The notes under the pieces: generated by a model
What the model saw: only the letters and a program-made list of their open reading frames with translations
The model's database searches: none
What the model was told of the DNA's origin: nothing
Assembly (NCBI RefSeq): GCF_937927635.1
Contig: NZ_CALBRW010000007.1
Span: forward strand, 62,001-126,000
Source of the DNA: an uncultured Microbacterium sp.
GTDB lineage: Bacteria > Actinomycetota > Actinomycetes > Actinomycetales > Microbacteriaceae
DNA length: 64,000 bases
Direction: 5' to 3'
Translations under genes and position numbers: made by a program
Shown: positions 58,748 to 64,000 of the stretch, piece by piece
Position numbering within the stretch: the stretch's first letter is position 1
How the letters are laid out: each line of letters opens with the position of its first letter

Positions 58748-60424
58748 TCACACCGTGACGCGGAGGATCTCCTCGATGGTCGTGATGCCTTGGGCGACCT
58801 TTGCCCAGCCGTCCTCGCGCAGCGGCACCATGCCCTGAGACAGGGCGATCTCGCGGATCTCGCCGCCCGTGGCGTGCGACACCAGCGCGTGCTCGACCTC
58901 CTCGGTCACGTTCATGACCTCGTGCACGGCCACGCGGCCGCGATAGCCGGTGTTCGAGCACGCCGAGCATCCCACCGCACGGTGCACGCGGGCGTCGTGC
59001 GCGAGATCGGCAGGCATGCCGAGCGCGATCAGCGACGCCTCGTCGGTGTTCAGCGGAGCCTGGCAGCGGGTGCACAGCCGGCGGGCCAGGCGCTGGGCGA
59101 CCACGGCGGTCAGCGCGGTGGCCACCAGGAACGGCTCCGTGCCCATCTCCGTCAGGCGGGTGAGGGCACTGGGCGCATCGTTGGTGTGCAGCGTCGACAT
59201 CACCAGGTGGCCGGTGAGTGCCGCCTCCACCGAGATGAGGGCCGTCTCGCGGTCGCGGATCTCGCCGACCAGCACCACGTCGGGGTCGGCGCGCAGGATC
59301 GACCGCAGCGCGGCGGCGAACGTGAGTCCGGCCCGCGGGTTCACCTGCACCTGGTTGATGTCCGGCATCCGGTACTCCACCGGGTCCTCGACGGTGATGA
59401 CGTTCACCCGCGGATTGGCCACCTCGCGCAGCGCCGTGTACAGCGTGGTGGACTTGCCCGAGCCCGTCGGGCCGGTCACCAGCACCATGCCGTGCGGCCG
59501 CGTGATGGCATCCTTGAACGCCTTCTCGTTGGCGCTGGAGAACAGCAGGTCGTTCATGCTGGTGTTCTGGCCGCCGTTGTCGAGGATGCGCATGACGATC
59601 TTCTCGCCCCACACCGTCGGCAGCGTGGCCACGCGCAGGTCGACCGCGCGCCCGTCGTGCATGACCGAGATGCGGCCGTCCTGCGGGATGCGCTTCTCGG
59701 CGATGTCGATGGACGACATGATCTTCAGTCGCGAGATGACGCCGTCCTGGATGCTGCGGTCGGCGCGCTGCATCTCGTGCAGCACGCCGTCGATGCGGAA
59801 CCGCACGGTGAGGCGCTGCTCGCCGGGCTCGATGTGGATGTCGCTGGCACGGTCGTTGATGGCCTGCGTGATCAGCAGGTTCACGAAGCGCACGATCGGG
59901 GCATCGGCATCCCCGTCGTCGAGCTGCTCGGTGAAGGTGACGTGCGATGCGCCCGAGGTCTCGCCGATCTGCTCGGAGAGGTCGGTGAGCTCGCTGTCCG
60001 AGCGCAGGTAGCGCTCGAAGGCACGGCTGAGGGCATCCTCGGCCACGACGACGGGCACGATGCGCAGGTCGGTCACGCTGGCGACGTCGTCGAGCGCGAT
60101 GATGTCGGTCGGGTTGATCATGCCGACGGTGAGCCGGTTCCGGCGGATGCGCAGCGGCAGCAGGCGGTAGCGACGGCACAGCGACTCCGGCACCAGCGCG
60201 ATGACCTCGGGATCGAACTCGTACTCGGTCAGGTCGGTGAACCGGTGACCGGTTGCCAGGGCCACGGCCTCGGCGACCTGCTGCTCGGTGACGCGGCGGT
60301 CCTGCACCAGGCGTCGCGCGAGCGCCTCGCCGTCGCCCACCTCGTCGATCGTGTTCGCGATGTCCTCGGCGCGGGCAGCGCCCGCGAGCACGAGGTACTC
60401 TCCCAGTCCGCGCACGGCAGACAT
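58748..60424 (-). CDS. pilB: Type IV pilus extension ATPase PilB
   Basis: 558 residues, GspE/PilB family. N-terminal MshEN/GspE-N domain (1-140), Walker A GPTGSGKST (318-326), Asp box TVEDPVEY, Walker B VGEIRD, His box STLHTND, and zinc cysteines Cys451/454 and Cys486/489, which distinguish PilB from PilT. Powers pilus extension. AGGGGAAAGG directly precedes ATG 60424. Transcribed convergently to the rest of the cluster. Confidence 0.95.
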   Translation of the reverse strand: MSAVRGLGEYLVLAGAARAEDIANTIDEVGDGEALARRLVQDRRVTEQQVAEAVALATGHRFTDLTEYEFDPEVIALVPESLCRRYRLLPLRIRRNRLTVGMINPTDIIALDDVASVTDLRIVPVVVAEDALSRAFERYLRSDSELTDLSEQIGETSGASHVTFTEQLDDGDADAPIVRFVNLLITQAINDRASDIHIEPGEQRLTVRFRIDGVLHEMQRADRSIQDGVISRLKIMSSIDIAEKRIPQDGRISVMHDGRAVDLRVATLPTVWGEKIVMRILDNGGQNTSMNDLLFSSANEKAFKDAITRPHGMVLVTGPTGSGKSTTLYTALREVANPRVNVITVEDPVEYRMPDINQVQVNPRAGLTFAAALRSILRADPDVVLVGEIRDRETALISVEAALTGHLVMSTLHTNDAPSALTRLTEMGTEPFLVATALTAVVAQRLARRLCTRCQAPLNTDEASLIALGMPADLAHDARVHRAVGCSACSNTGYRGRVAVHEVMNVTEEVEHALVSHATGGEIREIALSQGMVPLREDGWAKVAQGITTIEEILRVTV

Positions 60425-60583
60425 CCTTTCCCCTTCGCGTCCACCACCCCCGTGGGATACCCCTATCCCGGTGAACGCCTTCGGGACATCCTATGCGCCG
60501 CCGCGCGCCAGGGGAATGGGCGTGATGATCTCGGTACGGTCGGTCGGGTCTAGGCGATTGGAGTGAATGTCGCCGTGCGCGCT

Positions 60584-60589
60584 TAGGCT
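60584..60589 (+). promoter_or_regulatory. -10 box of a leaderless peptidase promoter
   Basis: TAGGCT with 7 nt to ATG 60597; no Shine-Dalgarno. Confidence 0.5.
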
Positions 60590-60596
60590 GGGTCGC

Positions 60597-62561
60597 ATGA
60601 CTGACGTTCTGCCCTCGGGTCTTGCCATCAGCGAGTTCAGCTCCGACATCCGCCCCCAGGACGACCTCTACCGCCACGTCAACGGCGCGTGGCTCGAGGC
60701 CGCCGAGATCCCCGCCGACAAGGCGCGCTGGGGCTCCTTCCACCTGCTGGCCGAGCAGGCTGAGAAGGACGTGCGCGCGATCATCGAGGAGTCGCAGGAT
60801 GCCGAGGCCGGCACCCTGAACCGCAAGGTCGGGGACCTGTTCACCGCCTTCATGGACACCGAGCGCATCGCCGCGCTCGGCCTCGCCCCGCTGCAGGAGC
60901 AGCTGGCGAAGGTCGACGCCATCGACGGCATCCGCTCCTTCCTCGCCACAGTCGGGAACTTCGACCGCGAGGGCGTCGCGGCACTGATCGGCGTGTTCGT
61001 CGAGCCCGACCCGGGCAACCCCGAGCGCTACGTGCCGTTCGCCGTGCAGGCCGGCCTGTCGCTGCCCGACGAGAGCTACTACCGCCAGGAGAGCTTCGAG
61101 GGCACCCGCGCCGCGTACCGTGCTCACCTCGAGCGCATCCTGACGCTGGCGGGAGATGCGGATGCCGCGGCCACCGCCGACCGCGCCTTCGGCCTGGAGC
61201 ACGAGATCGCCGCGCACCACTGGGACAACGTCGCCTCGCGCGACGCCGTCAAGACCTACAACCTCAAGACCTGGGACGAGTTCCAGCAGCTGGTCGGCGT
61301 CGACCTCACGCCGTGGCGCAAGGCCGTGTCCACGGCCAACCACGCCGCCTTCGACGAGCTCGTCGTCTACCAGCCCAGCTTCTTCGAGGGCCTGGGCGCC
61401 CTGCTGGTCGAGGAGCGTCTGGACGACTGGAAGGCCTGGCTTCGCGCCAAGGTGGTCCACGGCCTGGCGGGGTACCTCACCGACGACATCATCGCCGAGA
61501 ACTTCTCCTTCTACGGCACCGAGCTCACCGGCACCCCGTCGATCCGCGACCGCTGGAAGCGCGGCGTCTCGCTGGTGGAGGGGTCCCTCGGCGACGCGGT
61601 CGGGAAGATCTACGTCGAGCGGCACTTCCCGCCGGCCGCCAAGGCCGCCATGGACGAGCTGGTCGGCAACCTGATCGAGGCGTACCGGCAGAGCATCTCG
61701 ACCCTGGAGTGGATGAGCCCGGAGACCCGCCAGAAGGCCCTCGCCAAACTCGACACCTTCCGCCCCAAGATCGGCCACCCCGACGTGTGGCGCGATTACG
61801 AGGGCGTCGAGATCTCGGCATCCGATCTGGTGGGCAGCGCTCGCAGCGCCACGATCTTCGAGCACGACCGCCAGCTGTCGAAGGTGGGACAGCCCATCGA
61901 CCGCGACGAGTGGTTCATGTCGCCGCAGACCGTGAACGCCTACTACAACCCGCTCATGAACGAGATCGTGTTCCCCGCGGCCATCCTGCAGTACCCGTTC
62001 TTCGACCCGAACCGCGACGCGGCCGCCAACTACGGCGGAATCGGCGCCGTGATCGGCCACGAGATCGGCCACGGCTTCGACGACCAGGGCAGTCGCTACG
62101 ACGGCGAAGGCCGACTTCAGGACTGGTGGACGGATGCCGATCGCGAGGCGTTCGAAGAGCGCACCAAAGCGCTCATCGCGCAGTACGACGCGCTGGTGCC
62201 GGTGGGCCTGCCCGCCGAGAACCATGTCAACGGAGCCCTGACCATCGGCGAGAACATCGGCGACCTGGGCGGCCTCGGCATCGCGCTGAAAGCGTACGAG
62301 CTGTCGCTGCAGGGCGCTGACGCCCCCGAGATCGACGGCTTCACCGGAATCCAGCGCCTGCTGCTGAGCTGGGCGCAGGTGTGGCAGCAGAAGAGCCGCG
62401 AGGCCGAGACCATCCGTCTGCTGACCATCGATCCGCACTCGCCGAACGAGTTCCGCTGCAACCAGATCGTCAGCAACATCGACGCGTTCTACGACGCGTT
62501 CGGCGTGGACGAGGGCGACGCCCTGCACCTGCCGAAGGAGCAGCGCGTCACGATCTGGTGA
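60597..62561 (+). CDS. M13-family zinc endopeptidase (PepO/neprilysin-like)
   Basis: 654 residues. Substrate motif NAYYN (447-451), zinc motif HEIGH (488-492), third ligand in GENIGDLGG (Glu552), and a final conserved W (VTIW). Complete by length. No signal peptide or TM anchor, so a cytoplasmic or non-classically located peptidase of short peptides, as for other actinobacterial PepO proteins. ATG 60597 is fixed by the -10 box and the family N-terminus. Confidence 0.94.
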   Translation: MTDVLPSGLAISEFSSDIRPQDDLYRHVNGAWLEAAEIPADKARWGSFHLLAEQAEKDVRAIIEESQDAEAGTLNRKVGDLFTAFMDTERIAALGLAPLQEQLAKVDAIDGIRSFLATVGNFDREGVAALIGVFVEPDPGNPERYVPFAVQAGLSLPDESYYRQESFEGTRAAYRAHLERILTLAGDADAAATADRAFGLEHEIAAHHWDNVASRDAVKTYNLKTWDEFQQLVGVDLTPWRKAVSTANHAAFDELVVYQPSFFEGLGALLVEERLDDWKAWLRAKVVHGLAGYLTDDIIAENFSFYGTELTGTPSIRDRWKRGVSLVEGSLGDAVGKIYVERHFPPAAKAAMDELVGNLIEAYRQSISTLEWMSPETRQKALAKLDTFRPKIGHPDVWRDYEGVEISASDLVGSARSATIFEHDRQLSKVGQPIDRDEWFMSPQTVNAYYNPLMNEIVFPAAILQYPFFDPNRDAAANYGGIGAVIGHEIGHGFDDQGSRYDGEGRLQDWWTDADREAFEERTKALIAQYDALVPVGLPAENHVNGALTIGENIGDLGGLGIALKAYELSLQGADAPEIDGFTGIQRLLLSWAQVWQQKSREAETIRLLTIDPHSPNEFRCNQIVSNIDAFYDAFGVDEGDALHLPKEQRVTIW

Positions 62562-62677
62562 GAAGGCTCCCGCCGGTCGCGATCAGGGGGCTACGATAGC
62601 CGAGTCAGTCGGATGCTCCCAGCTCCCCCGCCGTGCATCCGGTCACCGATGCATACTTCTGCCGTGAGGATTCCTGC

Positions 62678-63637
62678 GTGAGCTCCCCCTCCGCTGCGGG
62701 CCCGGACCCGTCTGAGAGCGCGTCGGTTGCGCCCGTCGATGGCACTGCCACCGCACCACGTCGCTCCCAGCGGGGCGGCCGACGCACGCCGCGCCGCGCT
62801 GCCGTCGGACGCCGGTCCTTCGCGTCGTCGCTGCGCGCCTTGGAGGAGCTCGCGACCTCGGGCGCGCAGGTGTCGGTGCACGTCGCCGATCTCGACACGG
62901 GCCGCACGGTGCTGTCGGGCGACGACCACGTGCCGCTGCCCATCGCCGGGCTCGGGTTCGTGCCGGTGCTGGTGGAGACCGCGGCGGCGCTGGAGTCGGG
63001 CGCGCTCGATCCGCTGCGCATCGTCGACCGGACCGCCGACGGTTTCGTGTCCGGCTCAGGGCTGTGGCGCAGCCTGCGCGCGCCGGCGCTGCCGCTGATC
63101 GACCTGGCCGTGCTGGCCGCCGCCACCGGCGATCCGAATGCCGCCAACGCCCTGCTCGACGCCGTCGGCCACGACCAGGTGCGCGCCCGCATGGTCAGCC
63201 TCGGGATGCCGCGCAGCGCCGTGCTGGATCACTTCCGCGACAAGCGCGGACCGGATGATGCCCCGCACGTCGCGGTGGGCACCACCGGCGAGTTCTCCAG
63301 ACTCTTCGCCGCGCTGGTGAACTCCACCGTGGTGGATGCCGCCGTCAGCGTGCAGGTGGCCGAGTGGCTGAGCCTGAACCACGACCTCAGCCTGGTGGGA
63401 GCCGCCACCGGCCTGGACCCGTTCGCGCACGAGCACGACTCCCACGGGCTGCTGTTCATCAACAAGACCGGTCGCGACCGCGGCGTGCGTGCCGAGGCCG
63501 GCGTGCTGGCGGGCCCTCGCGCCGGCATCTCCTACGCCCTGACCGTGTGCTTCGACGATCTGTCGATCAGCCACAGGCTGCGCGCGCACGAGGCCTTCCG
63601 CATCCTCGGCACCGACCTCATGGAGTACACGCACTGA
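62678..63637 (+). CDS. Beta-lactamase-fold serine hydrolase-like protein
   Basis: 319 residues from GTG 62678 (GAGGA 8 nt upstream). Class A beta-lactamase-like domain (PF13354 type): VSVHVADLDTGRTVLSGDD, GDPNAANALLD at the SDN position, INKTGRDRG with an intact KTG. The region that should hold SxxK reads PLPIAGLGFVPVL, with no Ser or Lys, so it may be catalytically inactive. No clear signal peptide; N-terminal 45 residues are Ser/Pro/Arg-rich. Could be a ligand-binding pseudoenzyme. Confidence 0.78.
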   Translation: MSSPSAAGPDPSESASVAPVDGTATAPRRSQRGGRRTPRRAAVGRRSFASSLRALEELATSGAQVSVHVADLDTGRTVLSGDDHVPLPIAGLGFVPVLVETAAALESGALDPLRIVDRTADGFVSGSGLWRSLRAPALPLIDLAVLAAATGDPNAANALLDAVGHDQVRARMVSLGMPRSAVLDHFRDKRGPDDAPHVAVGTTGEFSRLFAALVNSTVVDAAVSVQVAEWLSLNHDLSLVGAATGLDPFAHEHDSHGLLFINKTGRDRGVRAEAGVLAGPRAGISYALTVCFDDLSISHRLRAHEAFRILGTDLMEYTH

Positions 63638-63766
63638 GCGGTGCGGGCGCTCCTCGCCCCTGGGCCGCGCGCGGCTCTTCTCGTCCCACGCTGCACTTCT
63701 TGACGGCTCGCAGCCCTCGCGCTGCAGTTCTCCGTCCGCGCTGCGCAGATCTGCGCCGCTTCGGTC

Positions 63767-63834
63767 GGAAACTGCCGCGCGACGGGAACTGCCGTGCGAC
63801 GGGAACTGCCGCGTGACGGGAACTGCCGCGTGCA
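63767..63834. repeat. Four tandem 17-bp repeats
   Basis: Units of GGGAACTGCCGYGYGAC type, four copies with one to three differences, in the 223-bp spacer before the last gene. The rest of the spacer (63638-63766) has GC-rich GCTGCA(C/G)TTCT words and no gene. Confidence 0.85.
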
Positions 63835-63860
63835 CCGGGACGGTCGGCTACCGTCGAGGG

Positions 63861-64000
63861 ATGATCCCCGCCGACTGGACCCCGCACCGCCGTGACGACG
63901 GAGAGCTCTTGGGCTGGATCCGCCCCGAGGGCGAGGACTGGGTCGCCATCGATGTGCTCGGCCGCACGGCATCCGCTCCTGTGGACTGGCTCGATGCCGA
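63861..64000 (+). CDS. Unidentified protein (3' end outside window)
   Basis: The first 46 codons are open: MIPADWTPHRRDDGELLGWI, then RPEGEDWVAIDVLGRTASAP and VDWLDA. A TACCGT -10 box (63849-63854) lies 6 nt before ATG 63861, as in other leaderless genes here. Acidic and tryptophan-rich; no family recognised from this fragment. Confidence 0.65.
   Translation, partial: MIPADWTPHRRDDGELLGWIRPEGEDWVAIDVLGRTASAPVDWLDA

Noticed and set aside
58710..62528. A 1272-codon open frame on the minus strand across the M13 peptidase and pilB
   Set aside because: Antisense shadow of the M13 gene running into an alternative frame of pilB; no family similarity and typical of high-GC DNA.

Overview
The window is high-GC actinobacterial DNA, most likely from Microbacterium or a close relative in the Microbacteriaceae. 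Evidence: coding frames strongly biased to G/C third positions; frequent GGATGCC/GGCATCC words; a DUF222/HNH endonuclease gene; dispersed TTCGACAGGCTCAG-type repeats; and at least a dozen promoters where a TAnnnT -10 box lies 6-7 nt before the start codon, giving leaderless mRNAs as is common in actinobacteria. The genus is an inference; no rRNA or tRNA gene was seen.

Layout. 1-3681: 3' part of clpB, oxyR in a GTGA overlap, and a nitrobindin-like heme protein behind an OxyR-type palindrome. 3689-8514: minus-strand operon TspO-like protein, MFS pump, alpha/beta hydrolase, photolyase, behind a perfect 17-bp palindrome. 8744-12002: divergent zwf and GH15 trehalase/glucoamylase. 12015-16094: natAB-type ABC exporter and a DesK-like two-component system; both units carry the same 18-bp near-palindrome at the same distance from a leaderless start. 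16238-23144: MFS, CsbD, RibD-like reductase, HAD phosphatase, xthA, PEBP protein, pyrE, Fic, YdeI-like protein. 23365-27797: LacI-regulated sugar ABC importer with matching operators and a strong terminator. 27820-29552: a small membrane protein and a FAD oxidoreductase, the latter preceded by a leaderless 21-codon leader ORF, around one palindromic bidirectional -10 box.

29465-38690 is an accessory defence island: a seven-gene minus-strand operon (half-size HsdS, HsdM, RhuM, full HsdS, DUF3800, HsdR, YgjP metalloprotease) that appears less GC-rich. It has a consensus leaderless promoter overlapped by twin operator-like repeats, and a candidate small RNA between DUF3800 and hsdR. It abuts mntR on one side and runs into the FAD oxidoreductase 3' end on the other. 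38684-40930 is the manganese unit mntH-orf-mntR with a 24-bp DtxR/MntR-like palindrome.

41001-48873 holds housekeeping genes: TrmH-like methyltransferase, coiled-coil membrane protein, acyl-CoA dehydrogenase, MATE pump, a kinase remnant truncated at a dispersed repeat, DUF222/HNH, DUF1992. 48874-49576 is a gene-free, structured leader to a type IV pilus operon (49577-58677): four prepilin-like proteins, prepilin peptidase, PilM, PilN, PilO, PilT, PilC, with pilB convergent at 58748-60424. No secretin gene is present, as expected for a monoderm. The fourth prepilin-like protein carries a large bactofilin-like repeat region. The window ends with an M13 peptidase, a beta-lactamase-fold protein without a recognisable SxxK motif, and the start of an unidentified gene.
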